Source: Temnopleurus reevesii
Lineage: Eukaryota; Echinodermata; Echinoidea; Temnopleuroida; Temnopleuridae
Direction of reading: 5' to 3'
NCBI GenBank assembly: GCA_036244855.1
Contig: BQKZ01000150.1
Location: 70,299 to 97,457, forward strand
Length of the DNA stretch: 27,159 nt
Part shown: positions 9,317 through 18,705 of the stretch, piece after piece
How the letters are laid out: the number at the start of each line of letters is the position of its first letter
How positions within the stretch are numbered: the first letter of the stretch is position 1
Program-made: the position numbers and the translations under genes
The notes under the pieces: generated by a model
What the model was told of the DNA's origin: nothing
The model's database searches: none
The model's input: the letters and a program-made list of their open reading frames with translations, nothing else

Positions 9317-9479
9317 TCAGAGAACGCTCTCCTCATTCTCCATCATGAGCTGGAGGATGCGAGTCAGAATCATCCATTTGGTATGGAAATCCTCTGGGGG
9401 AACTTGCAAGAGGGATGGACACCAACATATCGCCAAGTTCTCAGCTCTCATTTTGTTAACTTCTAGATGATCTGTTACT
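9317..9479 (-). CDS. Exon C-beta: alternative last exon of the RhoGAP gene, ending -ESVL
   Basis: The acceptor ends ATTGTCCTATAG. The exon starts with A (AG|A = Arg), followed by 53 codons and TGA. It reads VTDHLEVNKMRAENLAIC, then WCPSLLQVPPEDFHTKW, MILTRILQLMM and ENEESVL. VNKMxxxNLAIxxxPSLL is the textbook RhoGAP helix motif with both Asn residues. It is clearly a sister of C-gamma (shared NLAI, WCPSL, LTRILQL) and more distant from C-alpha. The last four residues ESVL fit a class I PDZ ligand, which the other two tails do not. Unlike its siblings it has no acceptor array upstream. Confidence 0.87.
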
Positions 9480-9530
9480 CTATAGGACAATTGAACAATC
9501 ATTGTTAGCCCAAACCATTTGCAACTTTTT

Positions 9531-10056
9531 AACCCATTCAGGACAGGAATCATTTTGCAACAAATTCAATCAATAATTCTTTACTAAAATATACTAAATT
9601 GGCAACACTAAATTGTTTAATGCTCTTTTTGAAGCATTCTAATTACCAAATTGAATCTTCATCTATGAAACACCTGCTTAAAAGTTGACTGTTGCTGAAT
9701 TGCATAAAAACCAATGACTTTTATGTATTTAATGTGTTGCCAATTTAAGGATTTGTGACAATTTTAGTGATTATTCAAATTTTTCAAAAATCTCTGTAAT
9801 AAACATCAAGTGGTGGAACAATAAGAATTGTCAGATTTGGTGCAAAGAAATTTCTGTTTTTTCTCTTGCATCTGGTATAATTAATAGGGCCATTCATCAA
9901 AACTTATTAAACTTAAACACAGAATGTGTTAATAATTTTCAGATTTAGTGCAAAGAAATTTCTGTTTATTTCTCATGTATCTGGTATATTTCATATAGCC
10001 ATCCATCAAAAGTTATTAAACCGAAACACAGAATGTGCTGTATCGTCCTGAAAGGG
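9531..10056. mobile_element. Possible MITE with TTAACCC..TCAGGAC ends
   Basis: TTAACCCATTCAGGACAGG at the left and GTCCTGAAAGGGTTAA at the right form inverted ends about 520 bp apart. Inside, the ATTTGGTGCAAAGAAATTTC block is duplicated (about 9835 and 9943). The left half reappears in reverse at 1990-2125. Confidence 0.6.
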
Positions 10057-10202
10057 TTAATCTACATCAAAAGTGTTTTATTATGTTAAAGAAGGATAAA
10101 TATAGCTTTTGCCGAAGAGTGTGCAGAGAGAAATTTTGATTGGCATGTCTAACTCAGGATAAATGAATGATGCAGCTCCCACCATTTACACTTTAGCAGA
10201 GG

Positions 10203-10469
10203 CAACTACTGTAAAAGCGGTTTCTTTCACGTCCATAAACGTCCGTGGTTTACATCGGTGCCAACTTTTTTGCATGTGTTTAAATTCGCGCTCCGAAAAA
10301 TTTGGGGATTCAGTCGGCAAAAAATTTAGGCGCGAAGAAGCCTTCCTTTTTTTGCCGACTGAATCCAGAAATTTTTCGGACCGCGAATTTAAACACATGC
10401 AAAAAAGTTGGCACCGATGTAAACCGCGAAAGTTTTTGGACGTGAAAGAAACCACTTTTACAGTAGTTG
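10203..10469. mobile_element. 267-bp near-perfect palindrome (foldback element)
   Basis: CAACTACTGTAAAAGCGGTT, TCTTTCACGTCC and ACATCGGTGCCAACTTTTTT at the left return as complements at the right, down to a short central region with GCCGACTGAATCC / GGATTCAGTCGGC. Reading frames on both strands (10163-10513, 10186-10455) read almost the same peptide, which is a by-product of the symmetry. Confidence 0.9.
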
Positions 10470-10479
10470 TAAAGAACTA

Positions 10480-11370
10480 TAAGAATTGTATAAGGATCCT
10501 CATTAATAAATAACTCATTCATGAGGATCCTTATACAATTCTTCTTTTTTTAATTCCCATTCTTGCGCTATGGTGAATGAATAAATAATCATTTATGAAG
10601 ATCCTAGAATTTCATGAGGATGCTTATACACAATTGTTCTTTTTTTAATTCCCATTTTTGCGCTATGATGTATAAATAACCATTTCAAGAGGATCATTAA
10701 ACAATTGTTCTTTTTTAATTCCCATTCGTGCGCTATGGTGAATGAATATATAACTAATTCATGAGGATCCTTATACAATGTTTTAATTTTTTAATTCCCA
10801 TTTTTGCGCTATGATGTATAAATAAATAACCATTTTAAGAAGGATCCTTATACAATGTTTTCTTTTATTAATTCCCATTCGTGCACTATGGTGAATGAAT
10901 AAATAACTAATTCATGAGGATCCTTATACAATTTTTTTTTAATCCTATTTTTGCGATATAGTGTATAAATGACCATTTCAAGAGGATCCTTATACAATTT
11001 TTCTTTTTTTCAATTCCCATTCTTGCGCTATGGTGTATGAATAAATAATCATTTTATGAAGATCCTTATACAGTCTTTCTTTTCTTAATTCCCATTCTTG
11101 CGCTTTGGTGAATGAATAAATAACCACTTTATGAAGAATCCTTATACAATTGTTCTTTCTTAATTCCCATTCTTGCGCTATGGTGAATGAATAAATAATC
11201 ATTTATGAAGATCCTTGAATTTCATGAGGATGCTTATACACATTTGTTCTTTTTTAAATCCCATTCTTGCGCTATGGTGAATGAATATATAACTAATTCA
11301 TGAGGATCCTTATACAATGTTTAAATTATTTAATTCCCATTTTTAGGCTATGGTGTATAAATGAAGGATG
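10480..11370. repeat. Tandem array of about 11 units, period about 69-95 bp
   Basis: Core words: ATGAGGATCCTTATACAAT, TTAATTCCCATTCTTGCGCT and ATGGTGAATGAATAAATAA. Units vary in length and two alternating variants (ATGGTGAATGAATA and ATGATGTATAAATA) suggest higher-order duplication. The first unit is preceded by its inverse (TTGTATAAGGATCCTCATTA), forming a hairpin at 10480-10540. Confidence 0.9.
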
Positions 11371-11409
11371 AGATTTCTATAAGAGAGGATACATGCATCT
11401 TACATTTCC

Positions 11410-11806
11410 CAAATGCTGCACTTTGTAAGCCTTGACTTCTTGTGCCACCCTCGTAACATAGACATAAGCATAGGTACGACTATGTTAAGAGGGTGGCGCA
11501 AGAACTTACGACGCCTTAGCATTCCCAAAGGCTGCACTTTGTAAGCCAGGGCCGTCTGAACTTCTTGTGCCACCCTCGTAACATAGACATTAGCGTAGGT
11601 ACGACTATGATAAGAGGGTGGTACAAGAACTTAAGACGCCTTAGCATTCCCAAAGGCTGCACTTTGTAAGCCAGGGGCCGTCTGAACTTCTTGTGCCACC
11701 CTCAGAACATAGACATTAGCGTAGGTACGACTATATTAAGAGGGTGGCACAATAACTTAAGACGCCTTAGCATGAACAGGATAGCTGAGACTATTTCGAG
11801 CAACTA
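11410..11806. repeat. Three tandem hairpins, period about 125 bp
   Basis: Each unit contains CTTCTTGTGCCACCCTCGTA and CTATGTTAAGAGGGTGGC with CAAGAACTT, so each unit folds on itself. The array ends with GATAGCTGAGACTATTTCGA, an arm of the foldback at 2314-2497. It is thus a partly amplified member of that family. Confidence 0.88.
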
Positions 11807-11809
11807 ATC

Positions 11810-12689
11810 CCTGTAGTGTTTAAAGACGGGGCAATATGACGTTCCAAGGACGCAAACTAGTGGCAAACTGTCTGTGGTCATTTTGATTAGTAACTTCCCA
11901 TTACCTCCGCACGGGCCCATTCAGCATCAAAGATATATAATTTGACAAACTTATCGCTAAAAATTACTCAATTTGCCAATGACTGTTAATGCAGGAGGGT
12001 CAAGATGTACAAAATTCTGACATAAAAAGCAAGATATCATATTTTTTTTAAAAAGCTTTTGCGGTTATTCCGAATGGAATTACACACACGATGAGAACAT
12101 GAACGAATATACCAAACTTTTTTCCAATCAAACCATGATAATCAATGAAATTCTCTTCAGTCATTCGAAAAGAATATTGAACAAGGCATGTGACTTAAGA
12201 GATGCAAATGAAATTTCAATACATTAATTATAAGTCTATGTCAAAATATGTAACATAGGGGGTGTTGCGAAAGCCCAATAATATGAAGACTTGAAAAGGG
12301 GGTTCTAAAGTTTTGTTGTTTTCTTTATCAATTTATCTGACGTAGTTGGACTATCATACACAAATACAAGTATATAATTATTTGACAATGCTGCAAATAC
12401 AAATGTATGACCATAATGTGTGAAAGTTGAACAATTAGACTGCATTTCTAATCTGTTCTAAATGAAAACTGCCCACTATGGACTTGGCATGAGAATAGAA
12501 ATTAATAGTTGAATCATGAAGCAGCTGAAAGAAAAATTTTGTTTTCATGAGAGAAAGCATTATCACAATTACTACACACATTGTTTCATGAGAAAAATAT
12601 TTGTTTGTTACTCTATTGATTCACATTATAATTTCTTTCCTCATGCATATTCCATTTTCTGGCGTATGTATCAATGAGTGACAGGAGCA
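11810..12689. other. No gene recognised
   Basis: Intron-like sequence between the hairpin array and the acceptor-like array. A short MITE-end-like GGGGGTGTTGC occurs near 12260. The weak C-exon-like motif at 11821-11903 is discussed as a finding. Confidence 0.4.
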
Positions 12690-13040
12690 AGCTTTTACCT
12701 GTGGTGCAGAATGGAACTGTCCTATCTAAAAGGTGGATGATTTCACTACAGATTATGGGGGTGTTTAAAATGTCTGTGGTAGAAAGCATGAAACAGTACA
12801 CTGCTCTACTACCCATGTGCACAATGGAACTGCCCTACCCTAAATGTGGGTGATTCCAATACAGATTATGGGGGTGTTTGTGATGTATGTGGCAGAAAGC
12901 ATGAAACAGTACACTGCTCAACTACCCAAGTGCAGAATGGAACTGTCCTACCCTAAATGTGGGTGATTCCAATACAGATTATGGGGATGTTTGTGATGTC
13001 TGGATCAGGAGGCATGAAACAGTAAACTGCTAGACTATCC
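12690..13040 (-). repeat. Acceptor-like array without an attached RhoGAP exon (3 units)
   Basis: Three units of about 112-114 bp begin at ATGGAACTG on the plus strand (12711, 12823, 12937). On the minus strand they read GGACAGTTCCATTCTGCAC followed by an AG (CACCACAG or TTGGGTAG), closely matching the core upstream of the C-exon acceptors. Downstream of the last unit the C-exon phase gives an immediate TAA, and no NxM..NL motif follows. It looks like an acceptor array whose exon was lost, or a spread copy of the element. Confidence 0.65.
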
Positions 13041-13059
13041 ACAATCAATATCAATAGAA

Positions 13060-13330
13060 ACTTTGTATCTTTCTATAGAAATGATGAGCTTTGCACAATA
13101 AAAATACATGAATTGATAGTTAGTAGTGTACCCATGATGTCCGCAAACTGGCAACACGTCTAAGAATTTTCACTGATTTACCAACTTTTCAAATCATTAA
13201 AAATTCATTACATTTTTTTCAGTACTAGTCTGATTTCCTTCACACTTTTTTGGTTCAACCTGCCAAATGTTTAAGATCCTGTTGAAAAAAAAATCATTGT
13301 TAGGGGGTAGACTCTTTTTTTTTTCATAAG
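13060..13330. repeat. Dispersed repeat, CATGATGTCATCAAATTGGC family, copy 2
   Basis: TTTGCACAATAAAAATACAT, GTACCCATGATGTCCGCAAA and CTGGCAACACGTCTAAG match 3880-4090; TCCTGTTGAAAAAAAAATCA and GGGGGTAGACTC close it. Confidence 0.6.
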
Positions 13331-13652
13331 TAGGGCTCATGTCATGTGGATTGGATATTCCCAATGCTATGCAAAGCATACCATGAATACCTACAATCAA
13401 ACAAAAATTCAGGTTCAGGCTTTCTTCCTTTTTTCACGGAGGGGAAGGGTAAAGTTTGGAAAGCTTGATAAAGCTAGAAAACATGGATTATAATATGCAT
13501 TAGATGTTAACCACTACAACAGCGCACAGAGATGCCAACCGTTCATGAATATGCAGGATAGCAATAAAAAAAGGTGAATCACCGAAGAGCTGAACCAGAA
13601 GTATTGCCAGGAGAGAAAGTATTGGTATTATTTTCATCCATTCTCCCATGAA

Positions 13653-13784
13653 ATACACAGCACTGATATAACGAGATCTTGTTATAACAAGGTAGTTTTC
13701 CTGGTCCCATCTCATTGTACTTTATTGTATTTTAGCCCGGATATTTCTGGTCCCAAGGACCTCGTTGTAACGAGGCTTGACTGT
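13653..13784. mobile_element. Tigger/pogo-like MITE, diverged copy
   Basis: CTGATATAACGAGATCTTGT, TTTTCCTGGTCCCATCTC and TAACGAGGCTTGACTGTA match the element at 778-952, with an internal deletion. Confidence 0.65.
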
Positions 13785-13945
13785 ACTTGGTTCAGCTATT
13801 TGGTGAGTCACATTCTAATTACTATTCTTGGGAAGATACCAGAACAGTTGGCTCTCCGCAGGGTGAAAACTCAATGAATGCAATGGGCAAGCTCTGAATA
13901 TAGCATCTATTCTTATCTAAAAATGAAAGAAAAAGAATGATATCT

Positions 13946-14104
13946 GGGCGGTGTTTCACCAAATTGTTCTTAAAGTTACGCACGACTTAACGTTCGACTG
14001 GTATCAATTCTTGCGCTGAATGTGCGTAACAATGTGAACCATTACGCACAAGAAGGGGTACCAGTCGAACGTAAAGTCTTTCTTATATCGGTGAAACACC
14101 TCCC
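13946..14104. mobile_element. Foldback MITE, GGGCGGTGTTTCACC family, copy 2
   Basis: GGGCGGTGTTTCACCAA with ACGTTCGACTGGTATCAATT at the left, and CCAGTCGAACGT with CGGTGAAACACCTCCC at the right. Confidence 0.85.
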
Positions 14105-14594
14105 TGAATAATGACTATTGTATGGTAAATAGTTTCAATCTATCGCTTAGCCCACAAATATAAAAAGAAAATGAGTGGGCAAGCAAGTGCCTATAATTTT
14201 TTATGAAAGGGGGAAAAGGACCATAGTTTAGATATCTATGACAAATAATGTCTCAGGCACAACCTCATGATGGTGGAGGCATAAAAACTGCTCATGATAC
14301 ATGTGACCCTGAAACTTTAAAGTGTAAATTCTGACGATAAAATTCATATTGAATGATTAAACCCTGCTCTAAAGGGGAGGAAAAAAATACCTCTTTTAAA
14401 CTCACCTTACTCCTAACCAAACCCAAGGATAATGTAGAATGCTGTATTGATAATCCCTCCCAAGGCATAGCATTTGTATTCATAATGCACAGGTTGTGAC
14501 TAACAAAACCTCAACCATGTAGCCATGTATGAATTTGGTATACCACAAGGATGATTCTACTATTCATGATACATTATAAAGCACATCAGTGCAT
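14105..14594. other. No feature recognised
   Basis: Intron-like sequence; the minus-strand frame at 14292-14483 has no family resemblance. Confidence 0.35.
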
Positions 14595-15135
14595 GTAGAC
14601 CTTTTCTCCCTTTCACCTCAATACAGTGTGGTGTACCTTAGGGATGTTTCAGTACCCCACGCTTATTCAAAATGTAAAATTGTACAACAAAATCTGACCA
14701 TTTCTCCCTATCACCTTAATACAATGTGGTGTACCTCAGGGATGTTTCAGTACCCCATGCTTATTCAAAATCAACAGAAAAATGTAAAATTGTATAACAA
14801 AATCTGACCATTTCTCCCTATCACCTCAATACAATGTGGTGTGCCTCAGGGATGTTTCAGTACCCCACGCTTATTCAAAATGTAAAATTGTACAACAAAA
14901 TCTGACCATTTCTCCCTTTAATACAATGTGGTGTACCTCAGGGATGTTTCAGTACCCCGTGCTTATTCAAAACCAACAGGAAAATGTACAATTGTATAGC
15001 AAAATCTGACCATTTCTCCCTTTCACCTCAATAGAATGTGGTTTACCTCAGGGATGTTTCGGTACCCCATGATTATTCAAAACCAACAGAAAAATGTAAA
15101 GTTGTATAACAAAATCTGACCATTTATCCCTAAAA
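14595..15135. repeat. Tandem array, 5 units of about 92-110 bp
   Basis: Core CTCAGGGATGTTTCAGTACC, with AAAATCTGACCATTTCTCCC between. Length differences come from an AACCAACAGAAAAATGTA segment and from TATCACCTC, each absent in some units. A sixth unit is truncated (TCTGACCATTTATCCC). Confidence 0.9.
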
Positions 15136-16373
15136 ACCCATCCACAAACTGGGAATGTTGAGAATATCAAACAACTCAAAGTAAAATCAACATAACAAAC
15201 ATATTGAACAGAATAAACAGCTATTTTAGGCAAAGCCTGTTCCATATTTCTTAGGCAAAATAAAATTGAATTGAGTTACATTTGTCATAATTATACGGCT
15301 GCTTTGAGCCATGCAATAAATTTTAGTTTTGCCCAAACAAAACTGTCTAATATCATGCTATAAAATATATTTAACAGATATAACAATGCTTTTGCAATAG
15401 TAAAAAATCAAAATGCATCATATAAAAGAGAATTGTCGATTTTCTTTTCTATACTCTGTGCTGTCGTTATAATCATACAATGTTGTGCTTCTCAATTGCT
15501 GGCTTTTATAATCCAGAAATAACAAAATACGAGCAAGATACATCTATCTCTTCCAGGGAATAATTTTACTTTTCAAATTTGATTAGCAGTTTTAGAGGAA
15601 ACACTTTCAATATTTTAATGTATGAAAAAGTTGCTACACAAAATGTCATTTGAGTAGGAATCTGCACATTAAAATGTGCAGCAAATTGCGACGCAATATC
15701 AGGAAAATTCTTCCCTGCCCTTATTTGTAAATGTACAATTTTTAAATACCACAGTTTTCAGAAAGCAACTGACAACACAATACAGAGATGTCTTGGGTAA
15801 CAAATTGAAAGGACATTGATTTTTGCATACATAAACTATTATCATTTATAACATTATAAAAAGTCAGAGATTTCATAAATCACTCAGTCACAATATATTT
15901 GAAAATTCTTGAAAATCTTTGAAAGTACCGGTACCTGTTATCAGCATAAAAGCTGAGATGCGATACAGCGAAGTTATTCCACTGTGATTCTATTATTCTG
16001 AACTATTTAGTAATACCAGGTAATCAAGGTATTCAAACTTATACTGCATGTTTAGTGACAATAAACATAATTAATTGTTATAAAACACCCTTAGAGAACT
16101 GATCATAGGTTTATTACAATAGGCATTAATACGAATTATATTCCTAAATATTCAACAAACTATCAATGACGTGATTTAAGATGGAAAGAGTTGAGTGTTT
16201 CAGAGGGCTGGTCCAGCACAGGAAAATGAGCATTCCATTGTTCTGAACTTTTTAGCCATAGCAGGTACTCAGGGTATTCAATATTGTGCTGCATGATTTG
16301 TGATAATATATGTAATTAATATAAAGCATGCCTAGAGAACTAATCAGAGCTCTATTACAAAAAGCATCAACCC
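15136..16373. other. No gene recognised
   Basis: AT-rich intron sequence. TTCTGAACT.TTTAG..ATA plus CAGGTA words recur at about 15997 and 16240, suggesting an old duplication. Confidence 0.35.
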
Positions 16374-16960
16374 TCTAAAACCGGGCTTTTTTGAGAAAAT
16401 CACAATTTTAATTTTCAATCCAATTTGTCAGAACTCAGACAATACCCCTACTGTTTGTATTCATTGGAAAGCTGCACTCTCTAGCTTTCCAATCATACAT
16501 AACTCATAGATGTAGACAGTGATATGTCATTCTTTGCGAAGCTTGGAAACCGAGGAGACGAATATGAATTTGTTAACCATACCAATACGCAAACATCCTT
16601 ATCGCTGAATTCCTTTCTTCATCCTGTGACCACGTGACTGATCTTGCACTTCAATGACGAAACGTTTTATGATGCAACTTTATTTAGCCACTTCAATCAA
16701 ATATGATGACAGATCTTGCTCTGATACTTTCACGACCGAACGCTTTTTCGATACAGCCACATTCTAATGCAACCACAATTCAATGCAACCACAATTCAAT
16801 GCAACCACATTTCAATCACATATTTTTCAAAGACTACCCAAACGATACCCCTTGTGTTTGCCTTCATTAAAAATTTGCACTCTGAAATTTTCAAATGACA
16901 TTTAACCCGTTGACTACTGGAACCGTGTCGTCCCTGCACAAAGTCTATGTGAATTACAGG
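16374..16960. repeat. Degenerate interspersed repeat (GAAAGCT.CACTCTCTAGCTTT family)
   Basis: The words ATTCATTGGAAAGCTGCACT and CTCTAGCTTTCCAATCATAC recur at 21083-21330. The block also contains a short triplicated CAATGCAACCACA repeat near 16769-16815. Confidence 0.5.
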
Positions 16961-17379
16961 ATTCAGTGGTGAATGACTTACGTATCAGATTGATGGTGCA
17001 CAAATGATAGCAGTGAGATAAAACAATATATGAAGTTTTTTAAAATCATCACGTTGGAGCACTCTGTCGTCGTAACCCTCTGTACCTCGTTGATCTGGTT
17101 GCATTGAGTCATCCAATCGAGGTCTTGGAATGAATCGCAAGATGATTTTCCCTGTACAGAGCGATTTGTGGATTAATTGTGCTCCGTTTGATGCAGTGCG
17201 AATGTTGGATCAGAAAGACAACCGAAATACATTGATAATATCGATCCTTTGCTATACAATGTAAATCCTTGAAGCTAAATGCCTACGTGAACTAGCGGTG
17301 GCAGAAGCTGATGTTAAATCCAAGATCTTGAGACCTTGCAGACATTAAGGCTCATGGGCCAAAAACTAACAATCAAAGC

Positions 17380-17760
17380 TCGGACGCGAGGTGAGGGCGC
17401 GTTAAAAAGTCTTTGCGACTTTTCTAATATGAGTTAGAAGCTAAAACGTGTCTCATAAGCACGATCTTCCCACTGAAACTTGACAAATCCTTGTGAAACA
17501 ATGTAATCTTCCCATTATCAAGGACTGACTATAAAACAGGGTGGGCAATGTCCACCACACGAGGGCGCTTTTCACATGAAATCGAGAAAGCCTTCCGTTA
17601 TTTTTCTGATTAAAATTTAGATGTGCTTCACAGGCGCAATTAGCATACTGCATTGTGAAAAATCCTTGCGATACAATATAAATCTTCCCGCTATCAAGGC
17701 CAACTATAAAATACAGGGTGGGCAACGTCCACCACGCGAGGGCGCTGTTCACGTGAAATT
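17380..17760 (-). repeat. Repeated copies of the exon C-alpha stop region and 3' flank
   Basis: The stretch spanning the C-alpha stop and what follows (minus-strand words CACGTGAACAGCGCCCTCG, CGTGGTGGACGTTGCCCACC, CTTGATAGCGGGAAGATT) recurs at about 17490-17600 with a few changes. A shorter remnant lies at about 17390-17440 (AGGGCGCGTTAAAAAGTCTTTGCG on the plus strand, read as two short matches). The second copy has CATGTGAAAAGCGCCC at the stop position, so TGA is retained in shifted surroundings. Thus both ends of exon C-alpha are flanked by their own duplicates. Confidence 0.7.
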
Positions 17761-17926
17761 AAAGAGCCTTTGTGAGTGTTCTACTATAAGCTTGAAGACT
17801 GCAGCTAGGAGTGCTTCGTTGGCGAGATCGTCAAACGACTTGCTTTGTGGGTGAAGCATGGATGGCCACCAACATATCGAGAGATTTTCAGCAGTCATAA
17901 GGTTCTCCTCCGAGCATTCCGTTATC
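17749..17926 (-). CDS. Exon C-alpha: alternative last exon of the RhoGAP gene
   Basis: The acceptor ends ATGCCCATAG. One G completes Arg with B1, then 58 codons and TGA. The translation begins ITECSEENLMTAENLSICWW and continues PSMLHPQSKSFDDLANEALL, AAVFKLIVEH and SQRLFNFT. The NLMTAENLSICWWPSM block is the RhoGAP helix with its conserved Asn residues and Pro. It is the closest of the three versions to what I remember of p190 RhoGAP (NLMT.ENLSIC.WP). It has the same coding length as C-gamma. It lies about 6.8 kb downstream of B1 and is the first terminal exon a polymerase would reach. No AATAAA close to the stop is visible; the nearest I see is about 1.07 kb downstream (16679-16684). It is too short for ordinary ORF cut-offs and is easily missed. 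Confidence 0.82.
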
Positions 17927-18400
17927 CTATGGGCATAATGGAACAGTCCAATTTATACAAGTGCATATGTAAGCATGTGGGTCATAAGACATATTTATAG
18001 GGGTGTTTTACCAGTTTGTGCAGATGATAGTAAAAAAAAAAAAATGTAAATGAACTCTTGACATTCCATTATCCTATGGGAATGATGGAACAGTCCAAAT
18101 CATACAAGTGGCTATGTAAGCATGTGGGTTATAAGATTCATTTATAGGGGTGTTTATTCAAGCAGATGGTAATTTAAAAATTGTAAATTGACTTTTAGTA
18201 ACTTGACTCTTAACATTCCAATAACCTATGGAATGATGGAACAGTCCAAATCATACAAGTGGCTATGTAAGCATGTGGGTTATAAGATTCATTTATAGGG
18301 AGGTTTATTCAAGCAGATGGTAATGTAAAAACTGTAAATTGACTTTTAGTAACTTGACTCTTAGCATTCCATTAACCTACAAACATAATGGAACAGTCCA
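17926..18400 (-). repeat. Four-copy array of the exon C-alpha acceptor region
   Basis: Junctions lie at 17926 (real), 18073, 18225 and 18376, with periods of 147, 152 and 151 bp. Each unit shows GGACTGTTCCAT, a spacer, (C/G)(A/T)TAG or GTAG, then G plus an ATAAYGGAATGY-like exon start that soon diverges. Between junctions the plus-strand word TTTATAGGGGTGTTT recurs. The three distal copies carry acceptor AGs but no RhoGAP coding body. Confidence 0.82.
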
Positions 18401-18705
18401 ATTTATAGAAGTGCCTATGTACGTATGTGAGTTACACTGATAATTTATAGGGGTGTTTTACCTGTTTGTGCAAGAAAACACAATTAAAAAATTAGTGCCT
18501 GAGTTCAAACACGAACACTTCTCAAAAGTTGCACAACCAAGTTTATAGTCCAATAGTCCAATTTATAGAAGTGCCTATGTACGTATGTGAGTTACACTGA
18601 TAATTTATAGGGGTGTTTTACCTGTTTGTGCAAGAAAACACAATTAAAAAATTAGTGCCTGAGTTCAAACACAAACACTTCTCAAAAGTTGCACAACCAA
18701 GTTTT
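18393..18705. repeat. Direct duplication of about 160 bp
   Basis: GTCCAATTTATAGAAGTGCC starts at 18396 and again at about 18556. The following 150 bases are almost identical through GTTGCACAACCAAGTTT. The first copy is continuous with the fourth C-alpha acceptor unit, so the array was extended by a longer segment. Confidence 0.85.

Noticed and set aside
10163..10522. Overlapping frames of 70-116 codons on both strands
   Set aside because: They arise from the symmetry of the 267-bp palindrome; both strands give the same peptide, which real genes do not.
12613..12822. A fourth terminal exon after the orphan acceptor array (frame with GKSLLLSLIDTYARKW)
   Set aside because: With the phase required by exon B the first codon is TAA, and no NxM..NL motif is present.
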